In this document: positions 1-8,414 of the stretch, piece by piece
How positions within the stretch are numbered: the stretch's first letter is position 1
Layout: every line of letters begins with the position of its first letter
Assembly: GCF_016595435.1 (NCBI RefSeq)
Contig: NZ_JAENIJ010000001.1
Span: forward strand, 1 to 64,000
Source of the DNA: Luteolibacter pohnpeiensis
Lineage (GTDB): Bacteria; Verrucomicrobiota; Verrucomicrobiia; Verrucomicrobiales; Akkermansiaceae
Reading direction: 5' to 3'
DNA length: 64,000 nucleotides
Position numbers and translations under genes: made by a program
The notes under the pieces: model-generated
The model's database searches: none
What the model saw: the letters and a program-made list of their open reading frames with translations, nothing else
What the model was told of the DNA's origin: nothing

Positions 1-42
1 CGGATCGAACACTTCGTTATCGAATTCAACCCCAACAGATAA
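1..42 (+). CDS. Possible 3' end of an upstream gene (partial)
   Basis: The first 13 codons of frame 1 read without a stop up to TAA at 40-42, giving a short tail ending in EFNPNR. It could be the C-terminus of a gene that begins outside the window. The stretch is too short to identify or to prove that it is coding. Confidence 0.25.
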   Translation, partial: RIEHFVIEFNPNR

Positions 43-550
43 ATCTCACCCCGCCCTGCTGCCACCGGTTTGAATGATCTGAGGTAAATCCTCAATGCTC
101 GGAGCACTGGAATTCCGCTAATAACTCCGCAACGCAACGGCAGGTGTTGGAGCTTTGAATAGGAGGCGTTTTCAGAATTTAGCAAATAGAGCCGTGGATG
201 CGCTATACGCAATCTATTTGCTCTGATGTAATGTCATTATATATGTCTTGGTCCCAAGATGGCATGGTGGCAAATGAAGTCATTGGCGAAGCATGATTGT
301 GAAATATTGATATTGTTAGATAATATTTCTATATGGGGTTGTGCTGACTTGTGAGTGATTGATTCTGCTGCTCTCATGTTTTGGTGCATATGATATTCAG
401 CTCATGCATGGGCTATTCTATGATTCTGGCTGCAACTGGCTCTTTTGAGATCGAATTAGCTATTTGCGAGTTTATTTTGGACGAGCGATTTGGTCGTATC
501 GAGGCGTGACATGACTTGAAAAAGTCTGCAAGGTGTGCACTCGGAGAATC
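43..550. other. Non-coding stretch upstream of the hybrid kinase
   Basis: About 500 bases without a convincing gene on either strand. From about 220 onward it becomes AT-rich, as expected of a promoter region for the kinase gene that starts at 551. I see no clear sigma-70 hexamer pair. The only structured element is the inverted repeat at 181-222, listed separately. Confidence 0.5.
181..222. repeat. Perfect 10-bp inverted repeat
   Basis: AGCAAATAGA at 181-190 is exactly complementary to TCTATTTGCT at 213-222, with a 22-nt spacer. No T-tract follows on either side, so it does not look like an intrinsic terminator. It could be an operator or an RNA hairpin about 330 bp upstream of the hybrid kinase gene. 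Confidence 0.5.
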
Positions 551-3500
551 ATGCGAGGACCAATCAATACGCTGCGACTGTTTGTTGAGATTCTGATCAC
601 CATCGGTGTGGCGGAGGCGCTGGTCATGTTTCTGCTGCCCGTGCTCGCCCCGGGGACTTCAGAAGTCTTTGAGGCCCTGTTAGACGCAATCTTGCTGGTT
701 TTGATCGCAGGCCCGATTATTTTCTTCCGTTGTACTGCAGCGATCAAGAATGCGAAAAGTGGGGTTGAGCAAACTCCGATGGATACGCCGAGTCGATCGA
801 TTTGGTTGATGGCTGGAGTTTTGGTCGCAGTCGGACTGATGATTTCCTTTTGGAGTTCTCGGTTGGTTCAGAAGATTTACTTGAATGAAGCTCATGAGAG
901 GTTCGACCGCTTGTCGGAGAGGTTGGAGCGGGAAATAGAGAGGCGAACAAATCAAATTGTCTACGGGCTGAACGGTGCCCGTGGGGTATATGCTGCGAGC
1001 GAGGAAGTTGATCGCGATGAATTCCGCCGCTACGTAGCCTCCCGAAATTTACCTAAAGAATTTCCCGGAACGCTGGGGATGGGATTTATCGAGCGGATCG
1101 AGCGCAGTGATCTTGATGCTTTTGTCCAAAAAGAGAGGGCTGACAATGCTCCTGGGTTTGCAGTGAAAACGAGCGGTGCTGCCCATGACCTTTATGTGAT
1201 CAAATACATTGAGCCTCTTGAGCAGAATCGTGAAGCATGGGGATACGACATTGGAAGTGAGCGAGTACGACGGGAAGCCGTTGAAAAGGCCATCCAGACT
1301 GGGAATGCGACGATAACAGGAGGTATCTCCTTGCTGCAGGATCACCAGAAGCGGGTGGGTTTTTTGTATGTGGTCCCGGTGTTCAAAAAAGGAATGCCGA
1401 CTTCCACGGCAGCGGAGCGTGAGGCCAATCTGCTGGGTTTCGTCTATGCTCCGATGGTGATTAATGATGTTTTCTCAGGGGTTACCGGGTTTACTGAGAA
1501 TTTCATTGATTTTGAATTGTTCGACGGAGAGGAACCGAAAAAATCCAATCTTCTGTTAGACGCAGACGGCCATCTAATGGCGCTGGAGGATGCGATCGGG
1601 ACGCCGCATTATGATGGTCGCAGATTTCGGCATACCTCATCGGTTTTGGTTGGAGGTCATGTTTGGACATTAGTCACTACTACGACCGAAAAGTTCGAGC
1701 GCTATACTCAACGGGATATTCCGGTGGCGGTTGGTCTAACAGGTATTGTCATTACGCTGTTAGCTGCCGGTATATTTGTATCATTGGCGATGAGCCGTAG
1801 CCGTGCGTTGAAATTGGCACGGGAAATGACATCGAGTCTGCGTGCTACGGAAGCAGAGGCCAGACGTCTGGCCATGGTGGCGGATCGGACGAGTAACGCC
1901 GTGGTGATCTGCGATACCAAGGGAAGAATCGAGTGGGTAAACAAAGGGTTCACTCGCATCAGTGGCTATACCCTAGATGAGGTGATTGGAAAAACACCGG
2001 GCTCCATTCTCCAAGGTGAACTTACTGATCCTGAAACCGTGAAAATCATGCGGGACGGGATTGCCACTCACGCGGGATTTGACGTGGAGGTGATCAATTA
2101 CCATAAGAACGGTGAGTGGTATTGGCTGCAGGTTGAAGTACGTGCACTCTACGACAAGAGTGGTGAGTTCGCCGGATTTATGGCGATTGAAAGTGACATC
2201 ACCGATCGAAAAGCATCCGAGCAGAAGCTCGAAGCGAATGAGCGAAGATTAGTGGCTCTAACAACGCATGCCCCGGGTGTGTTTTTCCAATTCGAAGTTG
2301 CACCAGATGGAAGTCGCTCTTTCGCGTTCATCAGTGCGGGCTTTTATGAATTGTTCGGACTAAATCCTGCAGGCTTAGTGAATCATCCGGAATTGCTTTT
2401 CGAAGCGATCGAACAAGGACAACGGGATCAAGTTTTCGAGAATTTCGAGAAAGCGATCCAGGAAACACGTTCATGGTCCGATACCTTTTCCACCAAGTCA
2501 TCGATATCCGAAATTCACTGGGTTGATGCCCGGTCGACGGTGTCGGTCCTGGATGACGGCACGAAGGTTTGGTTCGGCGTATTTATCGATGTGACTGCCT
2601 TGCAGGAAGCGCGTAACACAGCAGAGCATTTGAACGAGCGCCTGGTTGAGGCAGTGGATCACGCGAAAGAGGCGGCTGCGCATGCGGAGCAGGCCAATCG
2701 GGCGAAGAGTCAATTCCTTGCGATGATGAGTCACGAAATCCGGACGCCGATGAATGGCGTGATTGGAATGACTTCATTGCTTCGTGATACGCCATTGAAC
2801 CGGGAGCAGCAGGAATATGCGGAAATCATCCGGGTGAGCGGTGAAAACTTGCTGTCTCTGATTAATGACATTTTGGATTTCTCGAAGATCGAGTCCGGTC
2901 ATATGGACTTGGAATGCGAGCCATTCAACATTCACGAATGCATCGAGAGTGCGTTAGATTTGTTTGCTCCAAAAGCATCCCAGAAGGGGATCGAGTTGTA
3001 TTACGAAATTGCTGATGGAGTGCCGGTGGGGCTGCGCGGAGATGTTACCCGTGTTAGACAAATCCTGGTGAACCTTGTGGGCAATGCCCTCAAGTTTACC
3101 GAGCAAGGCGAGATCGATATTGCAGTTCAAGTCAGCGAGTCCGATACCGGGAAAAAGGAAATTCAATTCAGCGTCAGTGATACGGGAATTGGCATACCTC
3201 CCGAGGCAAAAGATCGGATTTTCAGTGCATTCTCACAAGTCGACTCTTCCACCACCCGCAAGTATGGCGGCACGGGGCTTGGGCTAACCATCAGCAAGCG
3301 GCTCTGTGAAATCATGGGCGGGCGGATGTGGTTCGAAAGTCCGGAAGGGAAGGGCGCGACCTTTTATTTCACGGTTGGTGCCGAATGGATCTCTACAGGT
3401 CGGAGAAGCTTTGTTTCCGAACACACCCGGATTCAGGGCAAGCGACTGTTAGTCGTGGATGATAATGAACACGGTCGAAGGATTCTTTCCACGCTGGCGA

Positions 3501-4243
3501 TGAAGTGGGGGATGGAGTGCATAGCAGTCGCATCAGGTCCGGAAGGATTGGAGGCACTTCGCACAGGTGGCCATTTTGATTTGATCATTTCGGACATGCA
3601 GATGCCGGATATGGATGGAGTCATGTTCACCCAGGCTTTGCGTGAAATCCCGGGTTGCGCGGAAATCCCAGTGATCCTGTTGTCGTCGATCGGTCGTCAC
3701 CCGGGTCCGGAAGTGGCCCATTTGTTTGCTGCTTCGATGACCAAACCCGCAAAGCCGTCGCTGCTGTTCAATGAAATCGGCAGGGTGTTGGGCTATGGTG
3801 AATATAAAGAGCCAACGTCGATGACGCGTCCATCTAAAGGGGCGGTGGAAACGCGATCAGAGCGGATCTTATTGGCAGAAGATAATTCGGTGAACCAAAA
3901 GGTGGCACTTCATATGTTAGGCCGTCTGGGCTACCGGGCAGACGTGGCTGGAAATGGCCTGGAGGTTCTCGAGGCGATGGAGCGCATTCCTTACGATATC
4001 ATTCTCATGGATGTCCAGATGCCGGAAATGAGTGGAATCGAGGCCACTGAACAAATCCGGGCCAAACTCGGCGATAAGACGAAGCCGTGGATCATCGCTC
4101 TAACAGCTAACGCGATGGAAGAAGATTCCAAGCTCTGCAGTGAAGCTGGAATGAACGATTTCCTCGGGAAGCCGATCAAAATACAGGATCTGTCGAGTGC
4201 TTTGGATCGTGCTCGCGACGAAATGGACAACGCTAGCGAGTAA
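551..4243 (+). CDS. Hybrid sensor histidine kinase with CHASE, PAS and two receiver domains
   Basis: A membrane sensor that should autophosphorylate a histidine and pass phosphate to its own receivers. In order it shows three N-terminal membrane segments (about residues 5-25, 38-56 and 82-102), a periplasmic CHASE-like sensor (about 125-325), a further membrane segment near 395-415, one clear PAS domain (about 445-565) and a weaker one (about 610-690). Then come HisKA with SHEIRTP (His near 728), an ATPase domain with GNALKF, DTGIGIP and GGTGLGL, and two receivers with candidate phosphoacceptor Asp in SDMQMPDMDG (near 1014) and MDVQMPEMSG (near 1152). A GTG at 533 would add six residues. ATG at 551 is preferred because GGAG lies just before it. 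There is no adjacent regulator and no HPt domain, so the downstream partner must be encoded elsewhere. The ligand is unknown. Confidence 0.93.
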   Translation: MRGPINTLRLFVEILITIGVAEALVMFLLPVLAPGTSEVFEALLDAILLVLIAGPIIFFRCTAAIKNAKSGVEQTPMDTPSRSIWLMAGVLVAVGLMISFWSSRLVQKIYLNEAHERFDRLSERLEREIERRTNQIVYGLNGARGVYAASEEVDRDEFRRYVASRNLPKEFPGTLGMGFIERIERSDLDAFVQKERADNAPGFAVKTSGAAHDLYVIKYIEPLEQNREAWGYDIGSERVRREAVEKAIQTGNATITGGISLLQDHQKRVGFLYVVPVFKKGMPTSTAAEREANLLGFVYAPMVINDVFSGVTGFTENFIDFELFDGEEPKKSNLLLDADGHLMALEDAIGTPHYDGRRFRHTSSVLVGGHVWTLVTTTTEKFERYTQRDIPVAVGLTGIVITLLAAGIFVSLAMSRSRALKLAREMTSSLRATEAEARRLAMVADRTSNAVVICDTKGRIEWVNKGFTRISGYTLDEVIGKTPGSILQGELTDPETVKIMRDGIATHAGFDVEVINYHKNGEWYWLQVEVRALYDKSGEFAGFMAIESDITDRKASEQKLEANERRLVALTTHAPGVFFQFEVAPDGSRSFAFISAGFYELFGLNPAGLVNHPELLFEAIEQGQRDQVFENFEKAIQETRSWSDTFSTKSSISEIHWVDARSTVSVLDDGTKVWFGVFIDVTALQEARNTAEHLNERLVEAVDHAKEAAAHAEQANRAKSQFLAMMSHEIRTPMNGVIGMTSLLRDTPLNREQQEYAEIIRVSGENLLSLINDILDFSKIESGHMDLECEPFNIHECIESALDLFAPKASQKGIELYYEIADGVPVGLRGDVTRVRQILVNLVGNALKFTEQGEIDIAVQVSESDTGKKEIQFSVSDTGIGIPPEAKDRIFSAFSQVDSSTTRKYGGTGLGLTISKRLCEIMGGRMWFESPEGKGATFYFTVGAEWISTGRRSFVSEHTRIQGKRLLVVDDNEHGRRILSTLAMKWGMECIAVASGPEGLEALRTGGHFDLIISDMQMPDMDGVMFTQALREIPGCAEIPVILLSSIGRHPGPEVAHLFAASMTKPAKPSLLFNEIGRVLGYGEYKEPTSMTRPSKGAVETRSERILLAEDNSVNQKVALHMLGRLGYRADVAGNGLEVLEAMERIPYDIILMDVQMPEMSGIEATEQIRAKLGDKTKPWIIALTANAMEEDSKLCSEAGMNDFLGKPIKIQDLSSALDRARDEMDNASE

Positions 4244-4262
4244 TCGATCGACCGAATTTGTA

Positions 4263-4943
4263 TCAGACGCTGCGGCGCTTGCGGACTCCAGTGGTCAGTA
4301 TTGCTCCGAGCGCTCCAAGAATGAGGACAGATGGCTCGGGTACAAACTTGGTATTTTCCAGAGTGTAAACGAGGCGAAAATTCGTTGGATGATAGGTGTC
4401 GGTGATGCCACCTTCGGTGTAAGCCGCGACATCGGATCGATCATTATAGCTCCAGAAAAATGAAGCGTCTTCATAGGTTGAGGTATCGATCAGAGCGATC
4501 CAATAAGTCCCGGGTTCAAGATCAACTGCTGTGCTGAGATCCAGTTCGAAGTGAAAGATCGCTCCTTCGCTCGTGCTGAGGCCGGTGTAGGTCCGAGTTA
4601 GTGAGGATGCTCCGAGGATTTCACCGATTTGCTCGCCGGGAATGCCATTACCATTTTCGAAAAAAGCGATTTGAAATACATCTTTGGAAGGAGGAACGCC
4701 GTAGGGGTAATAAAATCCTTCGAAGGAAATGGCCTGGATCGAGTCGGCGGTATCCAGAACGAATAATGAAGCTGCGGTCTGAGCGGGGCTGGAGCCATTG
4801 GTTGCCGAGGCGGGTTTGGAGTCGCTCTTCAATCCATCATAAGGCAGGACATCGGCGGCAAATTCACCACTTTGGTAAATGGTCGCGGCAAACCCGGAAG
4901 TGCTCAGGCAAGCAAGCAGCGAAATGATAATCGGCAATTTCAT
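4263..4943 (-). CDS. PEP-CTERM sorting-domain protein
   Basis: A secreted protein of 226 residues with an N-terminal signal peptide (MKLPIIISLLACLSTSGFA). The C-terminus has the three parts of a PEP-CTERM signal: PEP in KFVPEPS, a hydrophobic helix, and a basic end (RKRRSV). Proteins of this kind are exported and processed by an exosortase, often for display with exopolysaccharide. No exosortase gene is in the window. The middle has no motif I recognise; it is rich in Thr, Ser and acidic residues and probably beta-stranded. It is the last gene of the long minus-strand train, 54 bp after the serine hydrolase gene, and converges on the hybrid kinase with only 19 bp between. Confidence 0.85.
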   Translation of the reverse strand: MKLPIIISLLACLSTSGFAATIYQSGEFAADVLPYDGLKSDSKPASATNGSSPAQTAASLFVLDTADSIQAISFEGFYYPYGVPPSKDVFQIAFFENGNGIPGEQIGEILGASSLTRTYTGLSTSEGAIFHFELDLSTAVDLEPGTYWIALIDTSTYEDASFFWSYNDRSDVAAYTEGGITDTYHPTNFRLVYTLENTKFVPEPSVLILGALGAILTTGVRKRRSV

Positions 4944-4997
4944 CGTGGTGCAGACCAGCAGGCCAGGGTCGAGTTGTCGACTGTTGAAATCGCCGAA

Positions 4998-6041
4998 TTA
5001 AAGCGGCGCCAGAAATTCAAGATCGCTCCACGAGTTGGATGAGCCAAGCCGAGCGATGGATTTTCCCGCTTGTGGCCAAAGGAAGAGTCTTCTCCCGCCT
5101 GATCCGATGAGTGCGGTGAAATCAGCTGGCTGATGTGTCGAAAGACAGGCGCGATTCCAAAACGCGGCAGAGTGCGGTTGATTGATCGCGGATTCGACTT
5201 CGACTGCAAAAGCTCCGGAACTGCGGTTGGAATTTCGCCAAAGTCCGCCGCCGAACATCGAGTTGGCGGAGGATGGCCGAGTCACCTGAGAAAAATCCTC
5301 AGCTTTGAATCCAGAGGCGTTTTCTCCGTTGAGTAAGCGAATCAAAGTTTGCCCGAGGCGACCGAGATCATCGATGCTGAATTCCGCGCCGGTGGATAGA
5401 TAGGCGATGTCATTTTGGTCAGCTCGCCACTTCGGACTGCTCATGCCGATGGGGAGCAGGACGCTGCGATTCAGATAAGAGGCGAAACTTTCCTTTCGCG
5501 CCGTGAGCTTGCGGCGGATGAGTTCGGCCAGCACTTCCCAGTGTGACGGTCCATAGCGAAAGACAAGCCCGGGTTCATCGATGGCCTGCAGTGAAACCGC
5601 CGCCTTTCCCTTGTTGGCGGGATTCGATCGATACAGCGGAATCACTCCGCTCTCTAATCCGGAGGTTTGTTGCAAAAGCATTTGCACCGTGATTTTTGAC
5701 TTTCGAGCGCTGCCTTGCCATTCGGGAAAAGTCGCAGAGACCCGTTCGTCACAACTCATCCAGCCTTCTCGGATCGCTCGAGTTATCGCGAGTCCGGCAA
5801 TCGTTTTGGTGATGCTCAACGCCGGACCCCGCTCGTTTTCATGCCAGCCGATGATTTTCTTCCGCCCCTGCCATACGGCCCAACCGAGTGGATCATGACG
5901 GTTTGCCCCACGGCGGATGGCATCCAATTGGGATTTGCTCCAAGAGGCGCCTCCCGCTGGCCCGCTGAGCTCTGCACAGCTTGCAAAAAGGGATGCGCCC
6001 GAGGCGCTGGCTATTCGCAGGAAGTTCCGACGAGATATCAT
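4998..6041 (-). CDS. Beta-lactamase-fold serine hydrolase, Tat or lipoprotein signal
   Basis: A 347-residue member of the class C beta-lactamase/penicillin-binding protein-like family. These enzymes act as esterases, D-aminopeptidases or peptidases on cell-wall or small substrates. The start MISRRNFLRIA fits a twin-arginine signal, and LFASC around residues 19-22 could also be a lipobox. The nucleophile motif is S76-I-T-K79, and the second motif is probably the Tyr of RYGPSH near 163. The start codon is one base after the stop of the upstream lipoprotein gene, so translation is probably coupled. Context (permease, lipoprotein) suggests uptake or recycling of a peptide or amino-acid derivative, but this is inference. 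Substrate unknown. Confidence 0.82.
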   Translation of the reverse strand: MISRRNFLRIASASGASLFASCAELSGPAGGASWSKSQLDAIRRGANRHDPLGWAVWQGRKKIIGWHENERGPALSITKTIAGLAITRAIREGWMSCDERVSATFPEWQGSARKSKITVQMLLQQTSGLESGVIPLYRSNPANKGKAAVSLQAIDEPGLVFRYGPSHWEVLAELIRRKLTARKESFASYLNRSVLLPIGMSSPKWRADQNDIAYLSTGAEFSIDDLGRLGQTLIRLLNGENASGFKAEDFSQVTRPSSANSMFGGGLWRNSNRSSGAFAVEVESAINQPHSAAFWNRACLSTHQPADFTALIGSGGRRLFLWPQAGKSIARLGSSNSWSDLEFLAPL

Positions 6042-6042
6042 A

Positions 6043-7134
6043 TCACCGACGAACTGCGACGGTCAGATTGGAATCGACCGGGCGGAGTTGATAGCCGGAG
6101 CCAAATGGAAGTGGTGGCACCGCGCCAGCAGCGGCGTAGGCGTTGCGAAGATCAGGCTGGGTAAATTTGCTGAAAAACTCAATCGGCGCTTGATAGTTGC
6201 CGAACAAGTGGATGTCCCATTTGCCAGCTTCGAATGATTGATAGGGAATGCCCGAGTCATCCTGAACCACAGCTCGGCAATTGTTGAGCACCCATGCTTT
6301 GATCGAGGAAAAATCGCTGTCCTGCATGAGATAAGAGGCGGCTTTGAAGTAAGCGACGGACCCGGAATACGAATTGAGCCAGGAGCGGTAGCTGGTGCCG
6401 AAGCCGCTGTTAGAGACATCGCCCGAGATATAGGTGACAGTTTTTCGTCCATATCCAGGGAGTGAAAAATCGATACGAATTCCTTGATTCCCAGCGACCG
6501 AAATCGGTTGCACGTTGGAAACTTCGGCATCCATCAGCGCAAGCGATGAGAGCAAAATCGGAGTGACGCCTTGCAATGGACCATTGGACAGATCGTTTTT
6601 CATGTCCTTGGTGATGAAGTATCCATGCTTTAGCTGGGTTTCCATGGATTTGGAGTGGCCGGGCAGTGAACCGAGGATGTCACCCGGAGAAGCGTTTTCC
6701 AGATCGGGAAGATTTCCTGCAGGTTCAAGACCGAGCAGCACATAATTCGAGGCTTCGGGGAACAAGGCCAGAGCGTGCATCAAATCAGGCCCGCCAAATG
6801 GATAGAACAAGGTTCTCGGAGAACCGATGAGAGGGCGAAGGTTTGCGGCTTCCCATCCACGTTGATCGGCGATGCGTGCGGAAGCCCGGTATTTCCATTT
6901 GCTCAGCGTGTCCTTGGAAAACGCCTGATAGGCGGAGTCCATTTGCAGGCGTGAAAGGATGGCTCCGTGATGCACCGGACGGCCTGCCAGAAAACGGGCA
7001 ATATCGTTTTGAGACGGGCGGCCGCTCACTTCTTCGAATGGCTCGGGAAGATCGGCACCGGAACTGTCTTTCTTGATCGAACTGGACGAGCAGGCAGTGA
7101 TCAAGAGAGGTAGAAGCAGGAAGAGGTATTTCAT
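6043..7134 (-). CDS. Conserved lipoprotein of unknown function
   Basis: A 363-residue protein that begins MKYLFLLLPLLITACSSSS, a textbook lipoprotein signal with the lipidated Cys in ITAC. A longer reading frame continues upstream, but the ATG at 7134 overlaps the permease stop codon by 4 bases (ATGA) and places the signal correctly. The body mentions no known catalytic motif. It carries ASYLMQDSDFSSIKAW and a final DLTVAV-type tail, and it has several aromatic and Gly-Pro rich stretches. It lies between an amino-acid permease and a serine hydrolase and may assist their substrate handling in the envelope. I do not recognise the family. Confidence 0.8.
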   Translation of the reverse strand: MKYLFLLLPLLITACSSSSIKKDSSGADLPEPFEEVSGRPSQNDIARFLAGRPVHHGAILSRLQMDSAYQAFSKDTLSKWKYRASARIADQRGWEAANLRPLIGSPRTLFYPFGGPDLMHALALFPEASNYVLLGLEPAGNLPDLENASPGDILGSLPGHSKSMETQLKHGYFITKDMKNDLSNGPLQGVTPILLSSLALMDAEVSNVQPISVAGNQGIRIDFSLPGYGRKTVTYISGDVSNSGFGTSYRSWLNSYSGSVAYFKAASYLMQDSDFSSIKAWVLNNCRAVVQDDSGIPYQSFEAGKWDIHLFGNYQAPIEFFSKFTQPDLRNAYAAAGAVPPLPFGSGYQLRPVDSNLTVAVRR

Positions 7135-8414
7135 TTGGAGAGGCTTTTGATCGGAAACCAGAGGAGGACGCAGCCGAGTCCCGTCACGAGCCCACAAGCT
7201 GCTGGCATGGGTTCGGCGAAAAACAGGCGCACCATCACAAATCCCGTAAATAACAGAAAAATCAAGGCGGGAGCGATCGTGCTCGGCGGAATGTCTTTTC
7301 CCCGCAGCTTGAGCAGAATCAGTCCAAACGCGCTCAGCATGGTGCAGAGCGTCAGGCCGGTTTGCGTGTATTTGATGAGAAATTCAAAATCCCCAAGGAG
7401 GACCAGGGCGATGGCGAGAACCGACTGAAAAGCGAGAGGCACCAGCGGAACCTCACCTTTTGTGGCGAACAACCTCATGGCGGAAACATCGCGTCCCATC
7501 GCAGCCAGTACCCGAGGCCCGGCCCACAGCAGAGCACTCACGGAGGCAAACAAGCCGACCGCGAACAGCCCGGAAACAATGCGGCCTGTTTGTTCACCAA
7601 AAAGGGCTGCGGCTGCCACGTGGGCGATCTCTTTCTCGCCGCGAAGTCCTGCGATGGGAGCTGCGACGAGAAATGAAATGTTGAGAGCTAGATACAACAT
7701 CATGACCAAGGTCGTGCCACCTAACAACGCGCGCTTCACGGTCCGGCTCGGTTCGCGCCACTCTTCCAGTCCATAAACCGCAGCATTCCATCCGCTGTAG
7801 GAGTAGAAAACGTAGAATACCGCGGTGGCGAATGCCGGTTTGGCGATTTGGGCGAAATCATCGGAGGCATGGAAGGCCCAGCGGATATCGCCTTTTCCCG
7901 GAAGAATGGCGGCGGATGCAATAAACAGAAGGATGAGGGTCAGTTTCAGCAGGGTGGAAAACAGCTGAACCCGTCCACTGGTCCGGTTGCTGACGCCGTG
8001 GGCGCAGGCGCTCAACAAAATAACGACCAATGCGGCAGGTCGCTCCGGAATTTCAGCTGACGCTTGGTGGAGGTAGCCACCTACGGCGATCGCCGTAATT
8101 GCAGTAGGCACGCTGAAACCAAAGATGGCAGACATGAGTCCAGCCATGAAACCCAGCGCCGGGTGATAGATGGTGCCGAGGAAATGATATTCACCGCCGG
8201 ATCGGGGCATGCATTTCACCAAGCCAGCGTAGGTGAGCGCGCCACATAGGGCAACAACCCCGCCAATCACCCAGAGCAACAGAATCGGCGGGGCGGAGTG
8301 GAAGTCGAGCAACTGGAACCCCAGAGAAACGAAAACTCCGGTGCCGACCATGTTGGCAACCACCAGTGAGGTGGCAGCACTTGTGCCGGGACCGGAGTTT
8401 CGCACCGGGTTCAC
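7131..8414 (-). CDS. APC-superfamily amino-acid permease
   Basis: A 427-residue inner-membrane transporter with about 12 hydrophobic segments. The first helix holds the APC signature region GTGVFVSLG, and the segment SGWNAAVYGLEEWREPSRTVKRALLGG resembles the helix 6 to loop region of amino-acid/polyamine permeases (only the region is cited, near residues 205-230). The start is GTG at 8414, overlapping the stop of the preceding pseudoprotease gene by 4 bases (GTGA). Its own stop overlaps the next start by 4 bases. The tight coupling suggests that all four products are made together. Substrate cannot be told from sequence. Confidence 0.88.
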   Translation of the reverse strand: MNPVRNSGPGTSAATSLVVANMVGTGVFVSLGFQLLDFHSAPPILLLWVIGGVVALCGALTYAGLVKCMPRSGGEYHFLGTIYHPALGFMAGLMSAIFGFSVPTAITAIAVGGYLHQASAEIPERPAALVVILLSACAHGVSNRTSGRVQLFSTLLKLTLILLFIASAAILPGKGDIRWAFHASDDFAQIAKPAFATAVFYVFYSYSGWNAAVYGLEEWREPSRTVKRALLGGTTLVMMLYLALNISFLVAAPIAGLRGEKEIAHVAAAALFGEQTGRIVSGLFAVGLFASVSALLWAGPRVLAAMGRDVSAMRLFATKGEVPLVPLAFQSVLAIALVLLGDFEFLIKYTQTGLTLCTMLSAFGLILLKLRGKDIPPSTIAPALIFLLFTGFVMVRLFFAEPMPAACGLVTGLGCVLLWFPIKSLSK

